64,000 bases of DNA from Geomonas anaerohicana. GTDB lineage: Bacteria; Desulfobacterota; Desulfuromonadia; Geobacterales; Geobacteraceae. This document shows positions 1-11,393 of this stretch, piece after piece (position 1 is the stretch's first letter; each line of letters starts with the position of its first letter). The translations under genes were made by a program, and so were the position numbers. The notes under the pieces are model-generated. The model searched no databases. It was not told the origin of the DNA and worked only from the letters and a program-made list of their open reading frames with translations. Location of the stretch: positions 186,001 through 250,000 of the forward strand of contig NZ_JAEMHL010000001.1 of NCBI RefSeq assembly GCF_016458305.1, in the 5' to 3' direction.

Positions 1-1125
1 GTTGATCAGCTTGTTGGAATAGACCGGGCGCCGGCTCACCAGCGGCAGCACGTGCCACATGGCCCCCAGCGCGATGTAGCCGCCGAAGCCGAGCATGGCG
101 ATGTGGGCGTGCCCGATGGTCCAGTTGTTGAAATGGGTCACCCGCTGCAGGAAGGGGAGCGACTGCAGCGGGCCCTGGATGCAGGTGATGATGTACCAGA
201 CGACCCCCCCCATGACGAGCCGTGCCGGCGGGTCGTTCCAGACCCTCCCCCCGAAGCCGCGCGCGGTGAGCCAGAGGTTGATCACCACGATGGAGACCGG
301 GAGGACCATGGAGACGGAGTCGACCACGGACACCGTCTTGAGCCAGTTGGGGATGGGGGACTGCAGCACGTGGTGCCCGCCGATGTGGCTGTAGAGCGCG
401 ATCAGGAACCAGAAGCCCAGAAGCGACAGGGTGTGCGAGTTGAGCGGGGTGCGGGTGACGCGGGGGATGACGAAGTAGGCGGCGCCGGTGGCCAGCGGCG
501 TGATCAGGAGCCCGGGGAGGTTGTGCCCCCAGAACCAGAGGAACAGGGAGTCGATCAGCCCCGGCATGGCCCCGGTCGCGGGGTGCCACATCACGTTCCC
601 CAGGGGATAGTTGCTGGCGGTCCAGAGGAAGGTGGCCATGAAGTACCAGATGGAGACGTAGAGCTGCGGCTCGCGGCGGTTCACGATGGTGAGCGCCGTG
701 TTGACGATGAGGCAGGCGACGGCGATCACCAGCGAGACGTCGGCGAGCCAGACGTACTCGTTGTACTCGCGTCCCTGGGTGTAGCCGAAGGCGAAGCCCA
801 GGGGGCCGCTCAGGACGGTGAGGTTCCAGAAGGCGAAGGCGATCCAGGCCAGCGGCTCCGACCAGAGCCTGGTCTTGAGCAGGGCCGGGAGGTAGTAGAG
901 GCCGACGCCGACCAGCATGGTGCCGGTGAAGCCGTAGAGCATGGTGTTCACGTGCACCGGGCGCTCCCGTCCGAACACCAGGGGGGCCACGTGGGGCAGG
1001 AACTCCGGCGCCACCAGGTGGATGGCGGAGAACATGCCGTAGACGGCGCCCACCACGAACCAGACCGCGCCCGCGACCATGAAGGCAAGCGCCGCACTCT
1101 GGGGTTTGTGGAAAGACTTGGTCAT
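1..1125 (-). CDS. cbb3-type cytochrome c oxidase subunit I (CcoN-like), 3' end cut by window
   Basis: Haem-copper oxidase catalytic subunit that reduces oxygen at a haem b3-CuB centre in the inner membrane. 375 codons are visible and the C-terminus lies beyond the left edge. The translation is a multi-pass membrane protein with the expected histidines in family context: a haem-b His in HVNTMLYG, WGHNLPG, the CuB pair in IGGHHVLQ, and the GHAH motif in NWTIGHAHIAMLG. The ATG at 1125 follows a GAGGAAA-type ribosome site. It is the last visible gene of the act operon on this strand, so this oxidase probably accepts electrons from the alternative complex III, directly or through cytochrome c. Whether a CcoO-like cytochrome follows cannot be seen. 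Confidence 0.9.
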   Translation of the reverse strand, partial: MTKSFHKPQSAALAFMVAGAVWFVVGAVYGMFSAIHLVAPEFLPHVAPLVFGRERPVHVNTMLYGFTGTMLVGVGLYYLPALLKTRLWSEPLAWIAFAFWNLTVLSGPLGFAFGYTQGREYNEYVWLADVSLVIAVACLIVNTALTIVNRREPQLYVSIWYFMATFLWTASNYPLGNVMWHPATGAMPGLIDSLFLWFWGHNLPGLLITPLATGAAYFVIPRVTRTPLNSHTLSLLGFWFLIALYSHIGGHHVLQSPIPNWLKTVSVVDSVSMVLPVSIVVINLWLTARGFGGRVWNDPPARLVMGGVVWYIITCIQGPLQSLPFLQRVTHFNNWTIGHAHIAMLGFGGYIALGAMWHVLPLVSRRPVYSNKLIN

Positions 1126-1173
1126 TGACGTTTCCTCGATCGTTTGTGCCCCCGGATGGGAGGGGATTTTTCA

Positions 1174-1268
1174 CTCCCTCCCCCGGAGGGGGAGGGCTGG
1201 GGAGGGGGAAAGGCATCGGCCATGCTGCGGCACCCCCCTCCCGACCTCCCCCCTCCGGGGGGAGGAGG
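1174..1268. repeat. GC-rich paired inverted repeat (REP-like), copy 1
   Basis: Lies between actA and the oxidase gene. A C-run/G-run hairpin arm (CTCCCCCGGAGGGGGAG core, then CTGGGGAGGGGG) is followed about 25 bp later by a second arm of the same type in the opposite orientation (CCTCCCCCCTCCGGGGGGAGGAG). The same unit recurs across the window. It is non-coding; the ORFs through it are compositional artefacts. Confidence 0.85.
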
Positions 1269-1281
1269 TAACGGCGCAGGT

Positions 1282-1860
1282 TTACCTATGGCAGACGAAA
1301 CAGTCGTGGGTGACGCGGTTGGCCTTGTGGCACCGGATGCAAAAGCCCATCTCGAACTTGACCGCGCCCGCCACCCGGTCCATCTGGCGGATGTCGCCGT
1401 GGCAATGGCTGCAGTCGATGCCGCGCCGCAGGTGCATGGAGTGGTCGAAATAGACGAACTCCGGCAGCCAGTTCACCCGCTGCCAGACGACCGGCTGGTT
1501 CTGGGCCACCAGTTCCCGCAGCCGGGCGATGTACGGATAGGTGCGGATGATGCGCGAGTGGCAGAGCAGGCAGGTCTGCAGTGGCGGAATGCCGGCCCGC
1601 GAGGAGCGCGTGGCACTGTCGTGGCACATGAAGCAGCTGACGTGCTTGAGGCCGGCGTGCACCCGGTGGCTGAACGGGATGGGCTGGCGCGGGCCGAGCC
1701 CCACCGGGTAGAGCCGGTCCAGGTAGATGAGCGCGGCCAGGGCGGCGCACAGGATGACCCCGGCGGCGACGGCGTTGCCCCACAGCGGCATCCCGCGCGG
1801 AGGCCCCCCCTCTTCCGGCGCTTTCCTGGGCGCCCTATCCGGTCCGGCTGCCGGCGTCAT
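1282..1860 (-). CDS. actA: ActA-like pentaheme cytochrome c of alternative complex III
   Basis: 192 aa. One N-terminal membrane anchor (about residues 26-46) precedes a periplasmic domain with five CxxCH haem c sites (CFMCH, CLLCH, CSHCH, CIRCH, CFVCH). FSHRVH and FDHSMH segments could supply distal haem ligands. Five haems and one anchor match ActA, which carries electrons from the quinol-oxidising part of the complex toward a cytochrome or oxidase. The start codon overlaps the actF stop by four bases, so the two are translationally coupled. In this operon it is placed last among the act genes, just before the oxidase subunit, not first as in the classic order. No monohaem ActE was found. 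Confidence 0.85.
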   Translation of the reverse strand: MTPAAGPDRAPRKAPEEGGPPRGMPLWGNAVAAGVILCAALAALIYLDRLYPVGLGPRQPIPFSHRVHAGLKHVSCFMCHDSATRSSRAGIPPLQTCLLCHSRIIRTYPYIARLRELVAQNQPVVWQRVNWLPEFVYFDHSMHLRRGIDCSHCHGDIRQMDRVAGAVKFEMGFCIRCHKANRVTHDCFVCHR

Positions 1861-2912
1861 GGCCGCCCCCGGTCCACCCGACGCATCCAGGTCATGCCGA
1901 GCCCCAGCACCCCGGCGAAGCCGGCGGCCAGGGAAAGTTCATGCAGCCCGAGCCGGGGCGCCGGGTCGAAGGTGGGCGCCACCAGCCACCAGCGCTCCAG
2001 CCACAGCCCGGACAGCACCAGGAGGGAAATGATGCACAGGATGCGGCGGTTCTTCTTGGCGCGGATGGGGAGCAGCAGCACCAGCGGCCCGAAGTAGACC
2101 AGGGCCAGCAGGAGGATGCTCACCGGTTGCCACTGCGCGCCGTGCAGGCGCGGGACGATGAAGCGGACCTCGCGCGGCAGGTTCTCGTACCAAAACGGCA
2201 ACAGGTGCGCGTACATGAGATAGGTGGTCATCAGGCTGAAGGCCACCATCAGCTTGCCCAGGTCGTGGAGCAGGTCCGGTTCCACGTCCGGGCGGCGGGC
2301 GGCGAGCAGGGCCCAGCAGGTGATGCCGATGTAGAGCCCGGACATGAAGAAGTAGCCGCCGGCGAGGTTACTATGCCAGTACGGGTCGAGCGCCATGACC
2401 AGGTCGAAGCCGAGCAGGGAGAACACCAGGCAGTACACCAGCACCAGGACCGTGCCGCTCGCCTTGCCGTCCCCGTCCCGGCGCTTCTTCAGGTGGTACA
2501 GCGCCATGCCCCAGAAAACGATCAGCGCTGCCAGGTCCCGCCCCATCACGAAGTCGGGATGCAGCCAGATCCCCTGGTGGTAGTGGATCCCCTGCCAGGG
2601 CGCCCAGAGAGCGTTACCGACCCACAGCAGCACCAGGGCGGCCAGCGAGGGGAGCGCAAAGGAGATGCCTGCCGTGGCGATCCGTTCCGCGCCCAGGTGC
2701 CAGCGGCCGTTGCAGGCCGCCACCAACGGCGGCCAGACCGCGATGCCCCCCGCCAGCGAGGTGAAGAACAGGAAGTTCACCAACAGCGAGCGCCACGCCC
2801 TGCGCTCCTCGGGCCCGTTCAGGAGCACGACCCAGACCGCGATCCCGGCGACGGCGAGGATAAGCCAGAGCGGCAGCCAGAGCTTGGTCGGGGGGTGCTC
2901 ACTGGTGGACAT
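1857..2912 (-). CDS. actF: ActF, NrfD/PsrC-like membrane subunit of alternative complex III
   Basis: 351 aa, hydrophobic throughout, with about ten predicted membrane segments of the NrfD/PsrC type. In alternative complex III, ActC and ActF are paired integral-membrane subunits; ActC carries the quinol site and ActF is its structural partner. The start overlaps the actCD stop by 14 bases and the stop overlaps the actA start by four, so translation of the whole operon is tightly coupled. The assignment rests on family resemblance plus position between ActCD and ActA. Confidence 0.85.
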   Translation of the reverse strand: MSTSEHPPTKLWLPLWLILAVAGIAVWVVLLNGPEERRAWRSLLVNFLFFTSLAGGIAVWPPLVAACNGRWHLGAERIATAGISFALPSLAALVLLWVGNALWAPWQGIHYHQGIWLHPDFVMGRDLAALIVFWGMALYHLKKRRDGDGKASGTVLVLVYCLVFSLLGFDLVMALDPYWHSNLAGGYFFMSGLYIGITCWALLAARRPDVEPDLLHDLGKLMVAFSLMTTYLMYAHLLPFWYENLPREVRFIVPRLHGAQWQPVSILLLALVYFGPLVLLLPIRAKKNRRILCIISLLVLSGLWLERWWLVAPTFDPAPRLGLHELSLAAGFAGVLGLGMTWMRRVDRGRP

Positions 2913-4834
2913 GGAATTCCTCCGGGCGGGCCGGCAAGAGCCGCTCCTGCAGCTGCCGGACCTGGTCGGGACCGCAGCTCACCAGCAGGCCGAACTTGTC
3001 GCGCGAAAAGCGCGGGTCGTAGAAGGGGAGCGTCTCCAGGCGGAACAGGCGGGCCAGCAGCGCGAGCCCGAAGAGGTTGGCGAGGCTCCCGATGAGGATG
3101 GTCCCCTCGAAGCTGACCACGCAGAACGGGATCCAGGACAGGGGCGGCTTGCCGCCCACGATCAGGCTGTTCACCAGCGCGGTGCCGCCGGCCAGCCAGA
3201 ACCCGCCGGTCAGGCCGGCCACGGCGCCCGCCAGGGTGATCAAGCGCACCGGGCTCTTCTTCAGCTTCAGGACCTCGGTCAACTGCTCGAGCTTCACCGG
3301 CGAGAAGGTTTCCATCACCTCGAAGCCGCTGTCGCAGCAAAGCTTGGCGGCGCTGACGAGGCTGCCGGCGCTGGAGAAGACGGCGAGCACGGTGGGGCGG
3401 TGCTGGGGCAGCCTCTGGGCGACCCGGTGCAGGCAGGGCTCGGTCGGGGGGAGTTCCTCCTCGGCGATCTGCCCCTTCAGTTCGCTGAGCGGCACGGTGG
3501 GGAGGCCCCTCGTGAACAGGACGAAGAAGAGGAAGAAGAAGCCGAAGGATCCGGCGGTGATGGTCAGCTCGACCCAGGTGGGGAGGTAGCGCCCGAAGTT
3601 GTGGGGGAGGAAATCGTGCGCCTGCGCGGTGTAGATGATCATCAGGCGCTCGTACCACATGCCGACGTTGACCAAGAGCGAGATGACGAAGAGCGGCAGG
3701 TAGTGGGTGCGCAGGCGCCGGAACACGAAAAGCCAGGGAACCAGCACGTTGCAGATCACGCAGAGCCAGTACATCCACGCTACCGGACCGAACATGAGCC
3801 ACTTGTGGTTCTGCCACTCGACCGGGTCACCGGAGTACCAGGCGATGAAGGCCTCCACGGCGTAGGCGTAGCCGACGATGGTGGCGGTAAGAACGATGGT
3901 TTTGGCCAGCATCTCGAAGTGGTGCATCTGGACCAGGCGCTCCAGGTGCAGCAGCCTGCGCATCGGGATCAGCAGGGTGAGCACCATGGCGAGCCCGGAA
4001 TGGATGGCGCCGGCCACGAAGTAGGGGGGGAAGATGGCGCTGTGCCACCCCGGCAGAAGGCTCATGGCGAAGTCCCAGGAGACCACCGAGTGCACCGAAA
4101 CCACCAGCGGCGTCGCCAAGGCGGCGAAGAAGAGGTAGGAGCGGCCGTAGTGGTGCCACTGGCTCCCGGAGCCGGACCACCCGAGCGACAGGGCGCGGTA
4201 GAGGCGGCTTTTCAGGCGTATCGGGCCCAGTTGTGCGCGGTAGCGGTCACGTGCTGCCGCCAGGTCCGGGATCATGCCGACGTACCAGAAGATGAGGCTC
4301 ACGGTGAGGTAGGTGGAGACGGCGAGGACGTCCCAGACCAGTGGGCTCACGAAGTTGGGCCAGAGCTCGCGCTGCGACGGGTAAGGAACGATGTAGTAGG
4401 CGGCCCAGAGCCGGCCCAGGTGGATGAGCGGGAAGAGGCCGGCGGTCATCACCGCGAAGATGGTCATGGCCTCCGCCGAGCGCGACACCGCGTCGCGCCA
4501 CTTGGCGCGCAGCAGGTACAGGATGGCGGAGATGAGGGTCCCGGAGTGTGCGATACCGACCCAGAAGACGAAGTTGGTGATGTAGATCGCCCAGCCGACG
4601 GGGCGGTTCAGTCCCGTCACCCCCATGCCCGCCTGGGTCTGGTACATCAGGCAGAGCCCCCCGAGACCCGCCAGTCCCGCCAGGGAGACCACGGCAAGGT
4701 AGAACGCGAAGCCGGGTTTCTCCATGGCGTTCAGGACGTCGTCGTTGATTTGGCCGTAGCTCGGCGGCACAGGTGCTCTCCTTTGCCGGAAGGGGACTGG
4801 CTCCGCAGGTGCCTGTCCCCCTGCGGGGTCCGAC

Positions 4835-4848
<14 letters not shown>
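2899..4848 (-). CDS. actC: ActC-ActD fusion: NrfD-like quinol-site subunit plus DUF3341 domain
   Basis: 649 aa. Residues about 40-430 are an NrfD/PsrC-type multi-pass domain (ActC), recognisable by the N-terminal SYGQIND segment, GIAHSGTLISAILYLL, and the later VSVHSVVSWDFA and PGWHSAIFPPYF regions. After a short linker, residues about 465-649 form a DUF3341 domain (ActD) with two membrane helices. In the complexes I know of, ActC and ActD are separate genes, so this is a fusion. No stop or frameshift interrupts the join. It overlaps actB upstream and actF downstream by 14 bases each. Confidence 0.88.
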
Positions 4849-7741
<2,893 letters not shown>

Positions 7742-7797
7742 GCCCCCGGAACATTCTCATCGCTTCAATGAGAGCGAAGATGAAAAAAGATTAACCT

Positions 7798-7825
7798 GTT
7801 GTATCAAGGCCGCCGGTCTTGTCAA
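7798..7825 (-). promoter_or_regulatory. Predicted sigma-70-type promoter of the act operon
   Basis: On the minus strand, TTGACA (7825-7820) is followed after 16 bp by TACAAC (7803-7798). That places the transcript start about 50 bp before actB. It is divergent from the promoter at 7854-7881. Confidence 0.5.
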
Positions 7826-7853
7826 GCGGGCTCCCAAAAGGCAGGCCCGGCGG

Positions 7854-7881
7854 TTGACAAAGAAAGTCGGGTTCCTAGACT
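7854..7881 (+). promoter_or_regulatory. Predicted promoter of the PoxB-like gene
   Basis: TTGACA (7854-7859), 16-bp spacer containing AAGTCGGG, then TAGACT (7876-7881). A closely similar promoter precedes the SAP-like gene at 14179. A short inverted repeat (ATTAGA/TCTAAT, 7891-7911) sits in the leader. Confidence 0.55.
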
Positions 7882-7926
7882 GTTAGGGGGATTAGAAAAA
7901 TTAAATCTAATGAACGGGGAGGTCTC

Positions 7927-9717
7927 ATGACAACAGCCAGTGATTACCTGGTGCAGCGGCTTTACGAATGGGGGGTGCGCAAGGTCTACGGCTACCCCGG
8001 CGACGGTATCAACGGCGTGATGGGCGCCTTGAACCGGGACAAGGAGAAGGTGGCTTTCATCCAGACCCGCCACGAAGAGGAGGCCGCCTTCATGGCCTGC
8101 GCGCACGCCAAGTTCACCGGCGAGGTCGGGGTCTGCATCGCGACTTCCGGGCCGGGCGCCATCCACCTGTTGAACGGGCTCTACGACGCGAAGCTCGACC
8201 ATCAACCGGTGGTCGCCATCGTGGGCCAGCAGACCACAACGGCGCTGGGCGCGGACTACCAGCAGGAGGTGGATCTTCTGTCGCTGTTCAAGGACGTGGC
8301 CCACCATTACGTTCATATGGCCACCAGCGCCGAGCAGGTGAGGCAGCTGGTCGACCGTGCCATCCGCATCGCCCTGGCCGAGCGCACCGTCACCTGCGTC
8401 ATCTTCCCGACCGACGTGCAGGAGATGGACGCGGTCCCGTCGCCGGTGCGCAAGCACGGCTCCACCTTCACCGGGCTGGGCTTCACCCGACCGGAGATCG
8501 TGCCGGCTCGTGACGACCTGAGACGTGCCGCCGACGTCCTCAATGCGGGCAAGAAGGTGGCCATGCTGGTCGGCGCTGGCGCGCTGGGCGCGGGCGAGGA
8601 GGTCGCCATCGCGGCCGAGAAGCTGGGCGCGGGGGTGGCCAAGGCGCTTTTGGGCAAAGCGGTGCTCCCCGACGCGCTCCCCTACGTTACCGGGTCCATT
8701 GGGCTATTGGGCACCAAGCCCAGCTGGGAGCTGATGAAGGAATGCGACACGCTGCTCATGATCGGCAGCGGCTTCCCTTATGCCGAGTTCCTCCCCAAGG
8801 AGGGGCAGGCGCGCGGGGTGCAGATCGACATCAGCGCGAGGATGCTGGGGCTGCGCTACCCCATGGAAGTGAACCTGCAAGGCGACGCCAAGCTTACCCT
8901 CCGGGCGCTGATCCCGCTGCTCGAGCAGAAACAGGACAGCACCTGGCGTGACTCCATCGAAAAGGGCGTCAGCGAATGGTGGGAAGTGCTGGAGGCCCGC
9001 GCCAAGCTCGAGGCCAAGCCGATCAACCCTCAGCGCCTGTTCTGGGAACTCTCGGCCCAGCTTCCCGACAACTGCATCTTGACCTGCGATTCCGGGTCCT
9101 CCGCCAACTGGTACGCGCGGGACCTCAAGGTGAGGACAGGGATGATGGCGTCCCTTTCCGGCGGGCTGGCCACCATGTGTCCCGGTGTCCCCTACGCCGT
9201 CGCCGCGAAGATGAACTACCCGGACCGGCCGGTCATCGCCATGGTGGGGGACGGCGCCATGCAGATGCAGGGCATTAATGGACTGGTGAACATCGCCAAG
9301 TACTGGCAGGAATGGAGCAACCCGCAGCTGGTGGTGCTGGTGCTGAACAACGGCGACCTGAACCAGGTGACCTGGGAGCAGCGCGTCATGAACGGCGATG
9401 CCAAGTTCAGCGCCTCACAGGACATACCGCAGTTCCCGTACGCAGGCTACGCCGAGATGCTGGGACTGGAAGGGATCCGGCTGGAGGACCCCGAGCAGAT
9501 CCGCTCCGCCTGGAGGACGGCGCTTTCCGCCAACCGGCCGGTGGTGATCGATGCCCGATGCGATCCGGACGTGCCGCCGCTGCCGCCGCACATCACCTTC
9601 GACCAGGCCAAGGGGTTCCTGTCCTCGCTCTTCAAGGGCGACCCCAACCTGGGCGGCATCATCACCCAGTCGGCCAAGCAGATGATGTCGACGCTGCTGA
9701 CCAGGAGTGAGAAGTAA
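7927..9717 (+). CDS. PoxB-like thiamine-diphosphate-dependent pyruvate oxidase/decarboxylase family protein
   Basis: 596 aa, usual length for the pyruvate oxidase/acetolactate synthase family. The N-terminal PYR domain has VYGYPGDGIN and the conserved glutamate in RHEEEAAFMA. The central domain is FAD/nucleotide-fold-like (VAMLVGAGALGAG). The C-terminal PP domain has GDGAMQMQG and LNNGDLNQ, the Mg-ThDP motif. The start follows GGGGAGG. The gene is monocistronic with a strong terminator. Being divergent from a quinol:cytochrome c oxidoreductase operon suggests, as inference only, a PoxB-type role oxidising pyruvate to acetate with electrons to quinone. Substrate cannot be proven from sequence alone; acetolactate-synthase-like activity is the main alternative. 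Confidence 0.82.
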   Translation: MTTASDYLVQRLYEWGVRKVYGYPGDGINGVMGALNRDKEKVAFIQTRHEEEAAFMACAHAKFTGEVGVCIATSGPGAIHLLNGLYDAKLDHQPVVAIVGQQTTTALGADYQQEVDLLSLFKDVAHHYVHMATSAEQVRQLVDRAIRIALAERTVTCVIFPTDVQEMDAVPSPVRKHGSTFTGLGFTRPEIVPARDDLRRAADVLNAGKKVAMLVGAGALGAGEEVAIAAEKLGAGVAKALLGKAVLPDALPYVTGSIGLLGTKPSWELMKECDTLLMIGSGFPYAEFLPKEGQARGVQIDISARMLGLRYPMEVNLQGDAKLTLRALIPLLEQKQDSTWRDSIEKGVSEWWEVLEARAKLEAKPINPQRLFWELSAQLPDNCILTCDSGSSANWYARDLKVRTGMMASLSGGLATMCPGVPYAVAAKMNYPDRPVIAMVGDGAMQMQGINGLVNIAKYWQEWSNPQLVVLVLNNGDLNQVTWEQRVMNGDAKFSASQDIPQFPYAGYAEMLGLEGIRLEDPEQIRSAWRTALSANRPVVIDARCDPDVPPLPPHITFDQAKGFLSSLFKGDPNLGGIITQSAKQMMSTLLTRSEK

Positions 9718-9820
9718 GGGGGCAATAGGGGGGAGGACGTGAGGTCGTCAGGTGCTGCGCTTCGTGAATTGCAGAGCGGTTTTTCCAGGAGTCAGAAACC
9801 TTTGCACTAAAATCACCATC

Positions 9821-9849
9821 AAAGGGACCGCCCATAAGGCGGTCCCTTT
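9821..9849 (+). terminator. Intrinsic terminator after the PoxB-like gene
   Basis: A perfect 12-bp stem (AAAGGGACCGCC/GGCGGTCCCTTT) with a 5-nt loop. The following T content is modest. Confidence 0.8.
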
Positions 9850-9857
9850 GTATTGTT

Positions 9858-9945
9858 ACCTCCCCCTCCCTTGAGGGGGGCGGGGGTGTGTGAAGCCGCA
9901 AGGTATGGGAAATAATGGCGCAAGGGGAGGGGGGACTACGGGCAT
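9858..9945. repeat. Degenerate GC-rich repeat pair
   Basis: CTCCCCCTCCCTTGAGGGGGGCGGGGG and a later AAGGGGAGGGGGG arm resemble decayed members of the window-wide GC-rich family. With the terminator before it and a possible promoter after it, this accounts for most of the 329-bp gap between the PoxB-like gene and ppk2. Nothing else is seen there. Confidence 0.5.
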
Positions 9946-9989
9946 TCCCCTCCCTGCGAGCCAATGAGGAGCGCGGCTTTAGACTCTCA

Positions 9990-10017
9990 TTGAAAAGCTG
10001 GCAATCTGCGTTAGCCT
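9990..10017 (+). promoter_or_regulatory. Possible promoter of ppk2
   Basis: TTGAAA, 16-bp spacer, TAGCCT. This is a weaker relative of the 7854 and 14179 promoters, with the same spacer length and a TAG-type -10. Confidence 0.35.
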
Positions 10018-10046
10018 CAACAGGTGTCATGACAAAGGAGGCGCAC

Positions 10047-10916
10047 ATGAAGATCTCGACCGAGCAGTTCCGGGTGAAGCCGAAGGACGAGGTGGACCTG
10101 AAGAAACGGCCTACCTCGGTCCCACCATTTTACCGCTCCAAGGAAGAGTACCAGGAGCTTCTGTGCGAACAGATCGAACGGCTGAGCGCCCTGCAGGGGC
10201 TGCTCTACGCCAACAACAGCTGGTCGATCCTGCTCATCTTCCAGGCCATGGACGCGGCGGGCAAGGACAGCATGATCAAGCACGTGCTCTCCGGGATCAA
10301 CCCCCAGGGGTGCGAGGTCTACTCGTTCAAGCATCCAAGCCCGGAGGAACTGGACCACGATTTTCTCTGGCGCAGCATGCGCCGCCTGCCGGAACGCGGC
10401 CGCATCGGCATTTTCAACCGCTCCTACTACGAAGAGGTGCTCATCGTCCGGGTGCACCCGGAGATCCTGGCGGCGGAGAACCTCCCGGACAAGTTGGCCA
10501 ACCACAAGAACATCTGGCGCGACCGCTTCCGTTCCATGAACGACCTGGAAGCGCACCTGACCCGGAACGGCACCCGTATCATCAAGTTCTTCCTGCACGT
10601 CTCCAAGGAGGAACAGCGCAAACGCTTCCTGGAGCGGATCGACAACCCGGAGAAGAACTGGAAGTTCAACCAGGACGACATCGAGGAGCGCAAACTCTGG
10701 AAGCAGTACATGAAGGCCTACGAGGAATGCCTTATCGCCACCAGCAGCAAGGAGGCGCCGTGGTACGTGGTCCCCGCGGACGACAAGAAGAACGCGAGGC
10801 TCGTCGTGGCCCAGGTGGTCGTGAACCTGCTGGAAGAACTGAAGATGAGCTACCCGGAAACGTCCGAGGAGAAGCGCCGGGAACTGCTGGCCATAAGAGA
10901 CGAGTTGGTGAAATAA
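10047..10916 (+). CDS. ppk2: Polyphosphate kinase 2 family protein
   Basis: 289 aa. PPK2 enzymes transfer phosphate between polyphosphate and nucleotides. The P-loop-kinase fold is shown by a Walker A-like segment in [15 protein letters not shown] (about residues 68-82), the [17 protein letters not shown] block with Walker B character, and the lid-like [16 protein letters not shown] segment, all typical of single-domain PPK2. The ATG at 10047 is chosen because AAAGGAGG lies 5-10 bases upstream; an in-frame ATG at 10029 precedes that site. Sequence does not settle whether it prefers GDP, ADP or AMP. The gene is followed closely by a terminator, so it is probably monocistronic. Confidence 0.9.
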   Translation: MKISTEQFRVKPKDEVDLKKRPTSVPPFYRSKEEYQELLCEQIERLSALQGLLYANNSWSILLIFQAMDAAGKDSMIKHVLSGINPQGCEVYSFKHPSPEELDHDFLWRSMRRLPERGRIGIFNRSYYEEVLIVRVHPEILAAENLPDKLANHKNIWRDRFRSMNDLEAHLTRNGTRIIKFFLHVSKEEQRKRFLERIDNPEKNWKFNQDDIEERKLWKQYMKAYEECLIATSSKEAPWYVVPADDKKNARLVVAQVVVNLLEELKMSYPETSEEKRRELLAIRDELVK

Positions 10917-10940
10917 GAAGTGGTGGTTTCGGCTAAACAA

Positions 10941-10960
10941 AAGGCGGCTTGCGCCGCCTT
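10941..10960. terminator. Hairpin between convergent ppk2 and DUF1328 gene
   Basis: AAGGCGGC-TTGC-GCCGCCTT, an 8-bp stem between convergent genes. It is probably bidirectional, as A/T-rich sequence lies on both sides. Confidence 0.65.
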
Positions 10961-10983
10961 GATTGAAAGTCCTGCCAAAGTAG

Positions 10984-11160
10984 CTATCGTGTGATGCTCC
11001 GTCCTGCCAGAAGGCCTGCCACCAGCATAACCACTGCAACCACCAGGAACAGGTAGAAGAGCAGTTTGGCGATACCGGCTGCCGCTGTTGCAATACCACC
11101 GAATCCGAACACTGCGGCTATTACGGCGATAATGAAGAAGATGATGGCCCAACGTAACAT
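10984..11160 (-). CDS. DUF1328 (YtjA-type) small membrane protein
   Basis: 58 aa with two hydrophobic helices. It opens [20 protein letters not shown] and continues with a [15 protein letters not shown] segment, the characteristic DUF1328 pattern. GGGGAGGTGA lies just upstream of the start. The function of the family is unknown; members often accompany envelope or general-stress genes, as here. Confidence 0.88.
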   Translation of the reverse strand: MLRWAIIFFIIAVIAAVFGFGGIATAAAGIAKLLFYLFLVVAVVMLVAGLLAGRSITR

Positions 11161-11302
11161 GATCGTTCACCTCCCCTTACCCTCATTAACTTCCTTAAAC
11201 AAAGTGTATCATGGGAGGCGCCCAGTTTTATATCTTGTATTTTTTTAATTTTATCGGGCCGTTTGCCGCTGGCGCACCAGGGTGCCGGCTCCCCTCCGTG
11301 AA

Positions 11303-11354
11303 CACCACCCTCACCTGCCCTTCGGGCACCCTCTCCCAGAGGGAGAGGGAACCG
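11303..11354. repeat. GC-rich repeat, variant with CCCTTCGGGC hairpin
   Basis: CCCTCACCTGCCCTTCGGGC followed by ACCCTCTCCCAGAGGGAGAGGG. The same variant recurs inverted near 22868 and 44594. It lies between the DUF1328 gene and the 3' end of ligD; an AT-rich stretch at 11221-11260 is the probable DUF1328 promoter region. Confidence 0.7.
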
Positions 11355-11393
11355 GTGGAAGATCCTGCCTAATCGGGTTCTCCATGGTTCCGC

